Below are positions 8,157-16,434 of a stretch of 64,000 bases of DNA, piece by piece. The position numbers and the translations under genes are program-made. The number at the start of each line of letters is the position of its first letter. Position 1 is the first letter of the stretch. The stretch is taken from assembly GCF_000423185.1 (NCBI RefSeq), contig NZ_KE383986.1:62001-126000 (forward strand), read 5' to 3'. Source of the stretch: Inquilinus limosus DSM 16000. Lineage in GTDB: Bacteria; Pseudomonadota; Alphaproteobacteria; DSM-16000; Inquilinaceae. The notes under the pieces are model-generated. The model was given only the letters and a program-made list of their open reading frames with translations, was not told where the DNA came from and made no database searches.

Positions 8157-9614
8157 CTACCCGCCCATCCCGGCGAGCAGGACGTATTTCAGCTCCACGA
8201 ACTCCTCGATGCCGTGGTGCGAGCCCTCGCGGCCGAGGCCGGATTCCTTGACCCCGCCGAAGGGCGCCACCTCGGTGGCGACGACGCCGGCATTGACGCC
8301 GACGATGCCGTAGTCCAGCGCCTCCGCCACCCGGAACACGCGGCCCAGGTCGCGGGCGTAGAAATACGCGGCGAGGCCGAAGGGCGTGGCGTTGGCCTGG
8401 GCCACCACATCCGCCTCGTCGCGGAAGCGGTAGACCGGGGCCAGCGGGCCGAAGGTCTCCTCCTGCGTCACCACCATCTCGGTGGTGGCGCCGGACAGCA
8501 CCGTCGGCTCGAAGAAGGTGCCGCCCAGCGCGTGGCGGTGGCCGCCGGTGACGACCGTGGCGCCCTTGGCCACGGCGTCGGCGATGTGGCGCTCGGTCTT
8601 CTCCACCGCCTCGGCCGTGATCAGCGGGCCCTGGACCACGCCGGGCTCGGTGCCGCGGCCGACCTTCATCGCCTTCACCTTGGCGGCGAAGCGGGCGACG
8701 AAATCGTCATAGACCGCGTCCTGGACGTAGATCCGGTTGGCGCAGACGCAGGTCTGCCCCATGTTGCGGAACTTCGAGGCCAACGCCCCCTCGACCGCGG
8801 CATCGATGTCGGCGTCGTCGAAGACGATGAACGGCGCGTTGCCGCCGAGCTCCAGCCCGACCTTCTTCACCGTGTCGGCGGCCTGGCGCATCAGCAGCTT
8901 GCCGACCTCGGTGGAGCCGGTGAAGCCGACGAACTTCACCGCCGGATGGCCGGTCAGGACCTTGCCGATCTTCGGTGCGTCGCCGGTGATCACGTTCAGC
9001 ACGCCCGCCGGCACTCCGGCGCGCACCGCCAGCTCGGCGAGGGCGAGGGCGGTCAGCGGCGTCTCCGGCGCCGGCTTGATCACGGCGGTGCAGCCGGCGG
9101 CCAGGGCCGGCGAGACCTTGCGGGTGATCATCGCCGCCGGGAAGTTCCAGGGCGTGATCGCCGCGACCACGCCGATCGGCTGCTTCATCACCAGGATGCG
9201 GGCGTCGGCGCGGTGGCTCGGGATGGTCTCGCCGTAGATGCGCTTGGCCTCCTCGGCATAGAACTCGACGAAGGAGGCGGCGTAGTCGACCTCGCCCCGC
9301 GCCTCGGCCAGCGGCTTGCCCTGCTCGCTGGTCATGATCAGGGCGATGTCCTCCTTGTTCGCCAGGATCAGATCGAACCAGCGGCGCAGGATGGCGGAGC
9401 GCTCCTTGGCCGTCTTCTTGGCCCAGGGGCCGAAGGCGGCCTCCGCGGCCTCGACGGCGTCGGTGGCCTCGGCCTCGCCGAAACGGGGCACGCGGCCCAA
9501 GGTCTCGCCGGTCGCCGGGTTGGTCACCGGATCGACGGCCTCGCCGATCCAGGAGCCGCCGATCAGGTTCTGGCTCTTCAACAGGGTCGGGTCGTTCAGG
9601 GTCAGGGTGGGCAT
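8157..9614 (-). CDS. gabD: NAD(P)-dependent succinate-semialdehyde dehydrogenase
   Basis: 485 residues, the usual GabD length. The aldehyde dehydrogenase signatures are present: ITPWNFPAAMITRK (oxyanion Asn), FTGSTEVGK, catalytic Glu255 in LELGGNAPF and nucleophile Cys289 in NMGQTCVCANR. A second Cys291 forms the CVC pair typical of GabD. It oxidises succinate semialdehyde to succinate in the cytoplasm. gabT lies upstream on the same strand with a 175-base gap that holds a palindromic repeat, so the pair forms the GABA shunt. Confidence 0.94.
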   Translation of the reverse strand: MPTLTLNDPTLLKSQNLIGGSWIGEAVDPVTNPATGETLGRVPRFGEAEATDAVEAAEAAFGPWAKKTAKERSAILRRWFDLILANKEDIALIMTSEQGKPLAEARGEVDYAASFVEFYAEEAKRIYGETIPSHRADARILVMKQPIGVVAAITPWNFPAAMITRKVSPALAAGCTAVIKPAPETPLTALALAELAVRAGVPAGVLNVITGDAPKIGKVLTGHPAVKFVGFTGSTEVGKLLMRQAADTVKKVGLELGGNAPFIVFDDADIDAAVEGALASKFRNMGQTCVCANRIYVQDAVYDDFVARFAAKVKAMKVGRGTEPGVVQGPLITAEAVEKTERHIADAVAKGATVVTGGHRHALGGTFFEPTVLSGATTEMVVTQEETFGPLAPVYRFRDEADVVAQANATPFGLAAYFYARDLGRVFRVAEALDYGIVGVNAGVVATEVAPFGGVKESGLGREGSHHGIEEFVELKYVLLAGMGG

Positions 9615-9673
9615 CAGGGCCTCACGGGGTCACGGAACGGAATGGCGCAAAGGCGCCTTTCGCTGCTCTTTGC

Positions 9674-9762
9674 TGTCATTGCCGGGCTTGACCCGGCAAT
9701 CCAGGGGCCGCCCAGAGCAGCTCTTGCCGCCCTGGATGCCCGGGTCGAGCCCGGGCATGACA
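9674..9762. repeat. Palindromic intergenic repeat, family 1 (copy 2 of 4)
   Basis: Begins TGTCATTGCCGGGCTTGACC and ends GGGCATGACA, with a central CCAGG and CCTGG pair. It lies between gabT and gabD, inside what would otherwise be an operon. Confidence 0.85.
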
Positions 9763-9789
9763 GGAAGGAGGGATGGAAGAGCCGGCGGC

Positions 9790-11070
9790 TCAGGCCGCGG
9801 CCAGGGCCTGCTCCAGCACGTCCAGGCCTTCGTCGACGATGGCGTCGCTGGCGGTCAGCGGCACCAGGATGCGGATGACGTTGGCGTTGACGCCGCAGGA
9901 CAGCAGCACCAGGCCGCTCTCATAGGCCTTCTGCGTCACCTTCCTGGTGGCGTCGGCGTCGGGGTCGAAGGTGCCGCGCGACTTGACGATCTCGAAGGCG
10001 ACCATGCCGCCCAGGCCGCGGATGCCCGCGATCGGCAGCAGGTCGTTGCGCCGCGACAGCGTCTCCAGCCGCGCCTTGATCCGGGCGCCGATGGCGTTGG
10101 AGCGCTCCAGCAGCTTCTCCTCCTTGAACACCTCCAGCACCGCCAGCGCCGCGGCGCAGGACAGCGGGTTGCCGGCATAGGTGCCGCCGAGGCCGCCCGG
10201 ATCGGCCGCGTCCATGATCGGCGCCCGGCCGATCACGCCCGACAGCGGGAAGCCGCCGGCCAGGCTCTTGGCGACACAGATCAGGTCGGCCTCGACGTCG
10301 AAATGCTCCATCGCGAACATCTTGCCGGTGCGGCCGAAGCCGGTCTGCACCTCGTCGGCGATCAGGACGATGCCGTGCTCGTCGCAGATCCGGCGCAGGG
10401 CGCGCATCAGCTCGGCCGGAACCTCATAGAAGCCGCCTTCGCCCTGCACCGGCTCGATGATGATCGCGGCGACGCGGGACGGGTCGACATCGGCCTTGAA
10501 CAGGAAGCTCAGCGCCTTCAGCGAATCCTCGACGGTGACGCCGTGATGGGCGACCGGGAAGGGCAGGTGCCAGACCTCGGGCAGCACGGGGCCCAGGCCC
10601 TTCTTGTACGGCACCACCTTGCCGGTCATGGCCGAGGCCATCACCGTGCGGCCGTGGAAGGCGCCGGTGAAGGAGATCACGCCGCTGCGGCCGGTGGCGG
10701 CGCGGGCGATCTTGACCGCATTCTCGGTCGCCTCGGCGCCGGTGGTGAAGAACACCGATTTCAGCGGGCCGCTGATCGGCGCCAGCGCGTTCAGCTTCTC
10801 CGCCAGCTCGATATAGGGCTCGTACAGCAGCACCTGGAAGCAGGTGTGGGTGAAGTTCGCCATCTGCTCCTGGACGGCGGCGATCACCTTGGGATGGCAA
10901 TGGCCGGTGTTGACCACCGCGATGCCGCCGGCGAAGTCGACATAGCGCTTGCCCTCGACATCCCAGACCTCGGCGTTCAGGGCGCGGGCGGCGGAGATCG
11001 GCGTGGCGTGCCCGACCCCGCGGACGACGGCGGCGTTGCGGCGCTGGAACAGCTCGGCATTGGTGGTCAT
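9790..11070 (-). CDS. gabT: 4-aminobutyrate--2-oxoglutarate transaminase
   Basis: 426 residues, class III PLP aminotransferase. GVGHATPISAARALNAEVWD and VDFAGGIAVVNTGHCHPKV are typical of GabT. The cofactor-contact region is TTGAEATENAVKIAR, then IIEPVQGEGGFY, ADEVQTGFGRTGK, and the Schiff-base Lys268 in VAKSLAGGFPLSGV. It converts GABA to succinate semialdehyde, the substrate of gabD downstream. A LysR regulator gene lies directly upstream in the same direction, and the 93-base gap probably holds the gabT promoter. Confidence 0.95.
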   Translation of the reverse strand: MTTNAELFQRRNAAVVRGVGHATPISAARALNAEVWDVEGKRYVDFAGGIAVVNTGHCHPKVIAAVQEQMANFTHTCFQVLLYEPYIELAEKLNALAPISGPLKSVFFTTGAEATENAVKIARAATGRSGVISFTGAFHGRTVMASAMTGKVVPYKKGLGPVLPEVWHLPFPVAHHGVTVEDSLKALSFLFKADVDPSRVAAIIIEPVQGEGGFYEVPAELMRALRRICDEHGIVLIADEVQTGFGRTGKMFAMEHFDVEADLICVAKSLAGGFPLSGVIGRAPIMDAADPGGLGGTYAGNPLSCAAALAVLEVFKEEKLLERSNAIGARIKARLETLSRRNDLLPIAGIRGLGGMVAFEIVKSRGTFDPDADATRKVTQKAYESGLVLLSCGVNANVIRILVPLTASDAIVDEGLDVLEQALAAA

Positions 11071-11155
11071 GCAAATCCTCTGAGGTCGGGTCAGGCGACA
11101 GACAGAAGGTCGGTGCGGCAGCCTCGTTGCACAATCGCCTAGTTTGAACGCGTCT

Positions 11156-11172
11156 GGTGCATCCTATGCACC
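11156..11172. promoter_or_regulatory. Inverted repeat overlapping the LysR stop, upstream of gabT
   Basis: GGTGCAT-CCT-ATGCACC is a perfect 7+3+7 inverted repeat about 86 bases before the gabT start. It contains the LysR-type dyad spacing. It may be the operator of the adjacent LysR protein, or a weak transcription stop for that gene. Confidence 0.5.
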
Positions 11173-12066
11173 ATTGCCGTTCGGTGTCGTGAAGAGATCG
11201 CGCAGCCACCGCCGCAGCGTGGCCAGGCCGGGCTCGTCCCAGCGCGCCGCCTCGGACAGGAAGTAGTAGCCGCCGAGGCGGATGTCGGACGGCACCATCT
11301 CGACCAGCCCGCCGGCGGCCAGGTCCTCGCCGGCCAGCACGGCGTTGGCCAGGGCGACGCCCTGGCCCAGCCGCGCCGCTTCGATCGCCAGATGGGCGTG
11401 CCACAGCCGCGGGCCGCGCAGGGGCGGCAAATCCGCCACCCCGGCCCGGCGCAGCCAGCGCTCCCACTGCTCGGTAGATTCCTCGTGGATCAGCGGCAGG
11501 CGCAGCAGGTCGGCCGGCGCCGCGACATCGGCGTGGCGGGCGCGGAAGGCGGCGCTGGCCACCGGGAAGACGCGAGGGCTGGACAGCAGCTCGGCCCGCA
11601 CCCCGTCGCGCGGCGCCGCCGCCTCCAGATAGATGATCTCGGCATCCGCCTCGTCTCGCGCGAAGTCGGGCCGGGCGAGCGTCGGCAGCAGCGTGATCTC
11701 GTGCTCCGGCAGCAGCGCCTCCAGCTCCGGCAGCCGCGGCAGCACCCGGCGCGAGGCGACGCCGGGGGCGCACCAGATCGCGAGCGTGCGGCGGCGCGGC
11801 GCCGACAGCTCGGCGGTGGCGCGCTCGATCAGGTCCAGGGCCTGGGCGACCTGGGCCAGGTAACGCTGCCCCTCCGGCGTCAGCGCCAGGCCGCGCCCGG
11901 CCGGCCGCAGCAGCCGGGCGCCGAGGCGCTGCTCCAGGTTGCGGACATGGCGCGACACCACGGTGTGGCTGACCGCCAGCTCCTCCCCCGCGGCGCGGAC
12001 GCTGCCGAGCCGGCCGACGGCCTCGAAGGCGCGGAGCGCGAGGAGCGGGGGCAGGCGGCGGGCCAT
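11164..12066 (-). CDS. LysR family transcriptional regulator (GcvA-like), probable gab regulator
   Basis: 300 residues from MARRLPPLLALRAFEAVGRLGS. The N-terminal winged helix-turn-helix (about 8-65) includes VRAAGEELAVSHTVVSRHVRNLEQRLGARLL. The remainder is a periplasmic-binding-like effector domain. The start RRLPPLxALRAFEA is the GcvA/AmpR-type subgroup. The frame extends 19 codons upstream but with no conserved content. Placed directly before gabT, it is the natural candidate regulator of the gab genes, although the usual GabR is a MocR-type protein. Confidence 0.9.
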   Translation of the reverse strand: MARRLPPLLALRAFEAVGRLGSVRAAGEELAVSHTVVSRHVRNLEQRLGARLLRPAGRGLALTPEGQRYLAQVAQALDLIERATAELSAPRRRTLAIWCAPGVASRRVLPRLPELEALLPEHEITLLPTLARPDFARDEADAEIIYLEAAAPRDGVRAELLSSPRVFPVASAAFRARHADVAAPADLLRLPLIHEESTEQWERWLRRAGVADLPPLRGPRLWHAHLAIEAARLGQGVALANAVLAGEDLAAGGLVEMVPSDIRLGGYYFLSEAARWDEPGLATLRRWLRDLFTTPNGNGA

Positions 12067-12271
12067 GGCGGTCTCGGGCGATGGTCGGGCGAGGCGGACC
12101 CTAGCATGGCGGCGGCCTGGCATGGCGCGCCGCCGTTATATGAATTTTTTCACGAATTCGCAGAATCCGGATTGCCGAGCGAGGCGGAGCCGGGATTAAG
12201 CTGATGGAGGCGCGGGAGGGCCGGGGAACACCGGCCGAGGCGCGCCGGATTTTGAAGGGGGAGAGGATTTC

Positions 12272-14596
12272 ATGCCGGTATTTTCGGGGACGGCGGCCGC
12301 CGACAGGATCGTCGGCAGCGCCGAGGCGGACCAGCTTTACGGTCTCGCGGGCGACGACAAGCTTTACGGCGCGGCCGGCAACGACTGGCTGATCGGAGGC
12401 CTGGGCGCCGACATCCTGGTCGGCGGCCTCGGCGACGATTCCTACGACGTCGATTCGGCCGGCGACCAGGTGGTGGAGCGGGCCGGCGAGGGCACCGACC
12501 GGGTGCGGGCCTGGATCAGCCATCAGCTCGCCGCCAATGTGGAGATCCTGACCCTGGCGGGCACGGCCGATCTGATCGGCACCGGCAACGCGCTGGACAA
12601 CACGATCGTCGGCAATGCCGGCAACAACGTGCTCAACGGCAGCGCCGGCAACGACGTGCTGATCGGGGGCAAGGGCGACGACGTCTACGACGTGGATTCG
12701 GCCGGCGACAAGGTGGCGGAGGCGGCGGGCGAGGGCCAAGACCGGGTGCGGTCGCTGGTCAGCTGGCAGCTGGGCGCCAATGTCGAGGACCTGACCCTGG
12801 GCGGCACGGGCGACCTGATGGGCACCGGCAACGCGCTGGCCAACACCCTCATCGGCAACGCCGGGAACAACGTCCTCAACGGCAGTCTCGGCGACGACCT
12901 CCTGATCGGCCGCGCCGGCAACGACGTCTACGACGTGGATTCGATCGGAGACAAGGTCCAGGAGTCGGCGGGGGAGGGCTATGACCGGGTGCGGTCGTCG
13001 GTCAGCTATACGCTCGGCGCGCATGTCGAGGAGCTGAACCTGACCGGTGCCGTTGCCATCGACGGCACCGGAAATGGGCTAGCCAACACGATCGTGGGAA
13101 ACGGGGCCGGCAATGCGATAGCAGGCGGCGCCGGAGACGATGTGGTCTACGGCATGGATGGGAATGATCGTCTTTCCGGTGATGCCGGCTTTGACCGAGT
13201 TTATGGCGGTTCTGGAAACGATAACCTCGATATTCGAAGTGCTGACATTCAGTCGGGTGAGGTATATGACGGCGGCTCCGGAGTGGATACTTTTAGTGTC
13301 AAGGATTTTGGCGATGCAGATTTGTTCAAAATTAACATTATAAATATTGAAAATTTGGATGCGCGAAACGTGAATCTGTATTCTAACCAATTGAATTCAT
13401 TTAAATATATTTCGGCATGGGAAATTAGGGTTATCGATGGTGGTGAAATAAATTTGGAAAATTCACAGATAGCCGCTGGTACATCAATAAAGTTGAGCGA
13501 TTTCGGAAATGTCATCAACCTTGGTTCCGCCGGCGCCGGTGTGGTTGGTGAGAATGGCGACGATACTGTAACGGGAGGCAGATCCGCTATCGGCAATGGA
13601 GGGGATGATACACTTGTTGCCGGGGCGCATGGGGCGACACTCAACGGCGGGGTCGGCGACGACATTTTGCGCGGCGGAATAGGCTCGGATTTGATCTACG
13701 ACGGAGCGGGCAGCGATGATGTGAATGGAGGAGACGGTAATGACTACCTCCACGTCAATGATGGCTATATCGCTGCTGGGGACCGCTATGAGGGCGGAGC
13801 GGGTGTCGATGAATTGTCTGTTGGCTATGAAGACTACACCCCATCGGTCGATATCTCCATTGCTGAAGTCGTCAGCTTTGAAGTTCTGACCAGCTTCACG
13901 AGCCGACTTATCCTTCGGGCCGATCAGCTGGATGGGTTCCGGAGCATATCGGCACCGAGGATCGAGATCGTTGGCGGAGGATCCGTCGATCTCACCGACA
14001 GTTCGTTTGTCGCTTCGAACATGACCCTTTTTCTGTCCGCGACCGGAAATACGATCCGCGCGGGATCGTGGGGCTTCGAGGTGCAAGGGGGAGATGGGGC
14101 CGATACGGTCATCGGCGGGTCCCGTCGCGACTTCTATGCAGGAGGCGCCGGAAACGATCTGCTTGATGGCAGGGGAGATGACGACTCCCTCTTCGGCTTC
14201 GCCGGTGACGACACCCTCACCGGCGGTGCGGGTCACGACTCGCTATCGGGAGGCGATGGCAACGACATCATCATCGGCGGTGCCGACGGTGACTCGATAC
14301 ATGGCGGAATCGGGCGGGATCGATTCGTCTTTACCAGCACCCTCGATGGAGGAGACTTCATCAATGACTTCAACCCAGGGCAAGGCGACACGTTGGTGTT
14401 CCAGGGTTTGCTGCACGGCACCTTTAGCTATCTCGGTGCCGCGGCATTCACAGCCAGCGGCAACAGCGAGGCCCGCTTTGCCAGCGGACAGGTGCTTGTG
14501 GATACCGATGGCAACGGCACAGCGGACATCACGATCAACCTGACCGGGTTCACCTCCGCATCCCAACTCCACACCTCCGACTTCGTGTTCTCCTGA
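12272..14596 (+). CDS. RTX (haemolysin-type) calcium-binding protein
   Basis: 774 residues, no N-terminal signal peptide. Nonapeptide repeats of the GGxGxDxLx type occur at the start (GLAGDDKLYG, GAAGNDWLIGGLG), the middle (NGGVGDDILRGGIGSD) and near the C-terminus (GGAGHDSLSGGDGNDIIIGGADGD). The end GRDRFVFTSTLDGGDFINDF and DFVFS is a typical type I secretion C-terminus. No enzymatic domain is seen; it may be an adhesin, scaffold or S-layer-like protein. GGGGGAGAGG precedes the ATG. The first third has GC-rich codons, but from about 13163 the codons become far more AT-rich. No type I exporter genes lie in the window. Confidence 0.9.
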   Translation: MPVFSGTAAADRIVGSAEADQLYGLAGDDKLYGAAGNDWLIGGLGADILVGGLGDDSYDVDSAGDQVVERAGEGTDRVRAWISHQLAANVEILTLAGTADLIGTGNALDNTIVGNAGNNVLNGSAGNDVLIGGKGDDVYDVDSAGDKVAEAAGEGQDRVRSLVSWQLGANVEDLTLGGTGDLMGTGNALANTLIGNAGNNVLNGSLGDDLLIGRAGNDVYDVDSIGDKVQESAGEGYDRVRSSVSYTLGAHVEELNLTGAVAIDGTGNGLANTIVGNGAGNAIAGGAGDDVVYGMDGNDRLSGDAGFDRVYGGSGNDNLDIRSADIQSGEVYDGGSGVDTFSVKDFGDADLFKINIINIENLDARNVNLYSNQLNSFKYISAWEIRVIDGGEINLENSQIAAGTSIKLSDFGNVINLGSAGAGVVGENGDDTVTGGRSAIGNGGDDTLVAGAHGATLNGGVGDDILRGGIGSDLIYDGAGSDDVNGGDGNDYLHVNDGYIAAGDRYEGGAGVDELSVGYEDYTPSVDISIAEVVSFEVLTSFTSRLILRADQLDGFRSISAPRIEIVGGGSVDLTDSSFVASNMTLFLSATGNTIRAGSWGFEVQGGDGADTVIGGSRRDFYAGGAGNDLLDGRGDDDSLFGFAGDDTLTGGAGHDSLSGGDGNDIIIGGADGDSIHGGIGRDRFVFTSTLDGGDFINDFNPGQGDTLVFQGLLHGTFSYLGAAAFTASGNSEARFASGQVLVDTDGNGTADITINLTGFTSASQLHTSDFVFS
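12434..13162 (+). repeat. Three tandem 243-base units inside the RTX gene
   Basis: Three consecutive 81-residue units (protein residues 55-135, 136-216 and 217-297). Each starts with D-x-YDVDS-x-GD and contains AGEGxDRVR, LxAxVExLxL and GTGNxLxNT. The third unit is the most diverged. The array ends where the AT-rich part of the gene begins. Confidence 0.85.
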
Positions 14597-14642
14597 CGGC
14601 TCGCGGTGGGCGGAGACCCGATGGCCTCCGCCCCGCATTTCC

Positions 14643-14665
14643 CGAATGCTGCATTGCAGCATTCG
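14643..14665. promoter_or_regulatory. Perfect 23-base palindrome upstream of the MFS gene
   Basis: Arms CGAATGCTGCA and TGCAGCATTCG flank a single T. The one-base centre argues against a transcription terminator and for a protein-binding dyad. It lies 65 bases before the MFS start and 46 bases after the RTX stop. Confidence 0.55.
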
Positions 14666-14730
14666 TATGACGTTTGGCGAAGATAAGCGCGCATCCTAGG
14701 GCCGGTATCCCGTCACCGGATTCGCCCCTC

Positions 14731-15888
14731 ATGCCGCTGCCGCTTTTCGCCCTGGCCGTCGCCGCGTTCGGCATCGGCACCACCGAATTCGTGATCATGG
14801 GCCTGCTGCCGGACGTGGCGCGGGATCTCGGCGTCTCGATCCCGGCGGCCGGCATGCTGGTCTCGGGCTATGCGCTCAGCGTCACCATCGGCGCGCCGAT
14901 CGTCGCCCTGCTGACCGCCAGGCTGCCGCGCAAGACCGTGCTGCTCGGGCTGATGGGCGTCTTCGTCCTCGGCAACCTGATGTGCGCGCTGGCGCCCGAC
15001 TACTGGTCGCTGATGGCGGCGCGGGTGCTGACGGCGCTGTGCCACGGCGCCTTCTTCGGCATCGGCGCCGTGGTCGCCGCCGGCCTCGTGCCGCGGCACC
15101 AGCGCTCCCGCGCCATCGCGCTGATGTTCTCCGGCCTCACCCTGGCGAACGTCCTGGGCGTGCCCTTCGGCACCGCGCTGGGCCATGTCGCCGGCTGGCG
15201 CGCCACCTTCGGGGCGATCGTGCCGATCGGCATCGCCGCGGCCTTGGCCATCGCGTTCATTCTGCCGCGCGACCGCGAGGCGCCGGCCGGCAACCTGCTC
15301 TCCGAATTTTCGGTGCTGCGCAAGCCGCAGGTGCTGCTGGCCATGGCGCTCAGCATCCTGTCCTCGGTCAGCCTGTTCACCGTCTTCACCTACATCACGC
15401 CCATTCTCGAGACCGTCTCCGGCCTGACGCCGCAGGGCGTCACCACCGCCCTCCTGCTGTTCGGCGTCGGCATCACCGTCGGCAACCTGTTCGGCGGGCG
15501 CCTGGCCGACTGGCGGCTGATGCCGGCGGTGATGGCCAGCTTCACCGCGCTGGCCGTGGTCTGCGCCGGCTTCGGCCTGGCCGCGCCCTTCGCCATCCCC
15601 GCCGTCGCGGCGATGGTGCTGTGGGGCGTGGTCCAGTTCAGCCTCGGCGCGCCGCTGCAGACCCGCGTGGTCGACCAGGCGCATGAGGCGCCGAACCTGG
15701 CCTCGACCCTGAACCAGGGCGCCTTCAACCTCGGCAACGCCGCCGGCGCCTGGCTCGGCGGCGCGGCGATCACCGCCGGCATGCCCTATGGCCAGATCCC
15801 GTATCTCGGCGCCGCCGTGGCCGTGGTCGGGCTCGCCGTCGCCGTCCTCTCCTACACGCTGGAGAAGCGCGCCCCGGCGCTGGCCTGA
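14731..15888 (+). CDS. MFS transporter, YdhP/arabinose-efflux-like drug exporter
   Basis: 385 residues with 12 predicted membrane helices. The first helix LFALAVAAFGIGTTEFVIMGLLPDVARDLGVS is the hallmark of the DHA1-type YdhP/AraJ group. ARLPRKTVLLGLMGVFVLGN is the loop 2-3 motif A region, and MAARVLTALCHGAFFGIG is typical of helix 4. ATG 14731 is chosen because the upstream in-frame TTG at 14674 would add a non-hydrophobic, unconserved tail. The SoxR box and soxR follow, suggesting a redox-cycling compound exporter, but the box lies after this gene. Confidence 0.87.
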   Translation: MPLPLFALAVAAFGIGTTEFVIMGLLPDVARDLGVSIPAAGMLVSGYALSVTIGAPIVALLTARLPRKTVLLGLMGVFVLGNLMCALAPDYWSLMAARVLTALCHGAFFGIGAVVAAGLVPRHQRSRAIALMFSGLTLANVLGVPFGTALGHVAGWRATFGAIVPIGIAAALAIAFILPRDREAPAGNLLSEFSVLRKPQVLLAMALSILSSVSLFTVFTYITPILETVSGLTPQGVTTALLLFGVGITVGNLFGGRLADWRLMPAVMASFTALAVVCAGFGLAAPFAIPAVAAMVLWGVVQFSLGAPLQTRVVDQAHEAPNLASTLNQGAFNLGNAAGAWLGGAAITAGMPYGQIPYLGAAVAVVGLAVAVLSYTLEKRAPALA

Positions 15889-15932
15889 GACGGCCGATCG
15901 ACCCGCCCCGGCTTGATCGATGCCGGCGGCAA

Positions 15933-15950
15933 GCTCAAGTTAGCTTGAAA
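15933..15950. promoter_or_regulatory. SoxR box upstream of soxR
   Basis: GCTCAAGTTAGCTTGAAA closely matches the soxS-promoter SoxR site core CTCAAGTTAACTTGAG, with CTCAAGTTA-GCTTGA intact. It is 26 bases before the soxR start and downstream of the MFS stop, so the direct target is soxR itself. I cannot see convincing -35 and -10 hexamers around it. Confidence 0.8.
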
Positions 15951-15975
15951 GCCCGATCGGCACGGTGGCGGAGCC

Positions 15976-16428
15976 ATGGACGGAGTCCTGACGATCAACC
16001 AGGTGTCGCGGCGCAGCGGCGTCGCGGCCTCGGCGCTGCGCTATTACGAGGAGCGGGGGCTGATCCGGTCCGAGCGCGCCGGCTCCGGCCACCGCCGCTT
16101 CCCGCGGGCGGTGCTGCGGCGGATCGCCTTCATCGTCTTCGCCCAGCGCATCGGCATGTCGCTGGACGAGATCAAGGCCGAGCTGGACAAGCTGCCGACC
16201 GACCACATCCCGACCGGCGAGGACTGGTCGCGCCTGTCGGGCGGCTGGACCCGGCGGATCGACGAGCGGATCGCGGAGCTGGAGCGGCTGAAATCCGGCC
16301 TCGCCGGCTGCATCGGCTGCGGCTGCCTGTCGCTGTCCTCCTGCGGCCTCGTCAACCCGGCGGACCGCGCCGCCCGGCTCGGTCCGGGACCGCGCTTCTG
16401 GGTCGGCGACAGCAAACCGCGAAGCTGA
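15976..16428 (+). CDS. soxR: Redox-sensitive transcriptional activator SoxR
   Basis: 150 residues, MerR family. N-terminal winged helix (LTINQVSRRSGVAASALRYYEERGL), dimerisation helix, and the [2Fe-2S] cluster motif CIGCGCLSLSSC with Cys112, 115, 117 and 123, all four ligands present. SoxR is turned on when redox-active compounds oxidise the cluster. In non-enteric bacteria it usually controls a small set of efflux and oxidoreductase genes. The stop is 6 bases from the convergent stop of the osmoprotectant permease. Confidence 0.95.
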   Translation: MDGVLTINQVSRRSGVAASALRYYEERGLIRSERAGSGHRRFPRAVLRRIAFIVFAQRIGMSLDEIKAELDKLPTDHIPTGEDWSRLSGGWTRRIDERIAELERLKSGLAGCIGCGCLSLSSCGLVNPADRAARLGPGPRFWVGDSKPRS

Positions 16429-16434
16429 GGCGCC

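Noticed and set aside
8040-9878. A 612-residue plus-strand frame opposite gabD
   Set aside because: Begins inside a palindromic repeat and runs antisense to a complete GabD; no conserved pattern.
13079-13390. Minus-strand open frames in the AT-rich part of the RTX gene
   Set aside because: The plus-strand frame continues unbroken with RTX nonapeptides on both sides. The antisense frames have no ribosome site or family pattern.
16429-16434. Terminator between soxR and the convergent permease gene
   Set aside because: Only six bases separate the stops and no hairpin is present.
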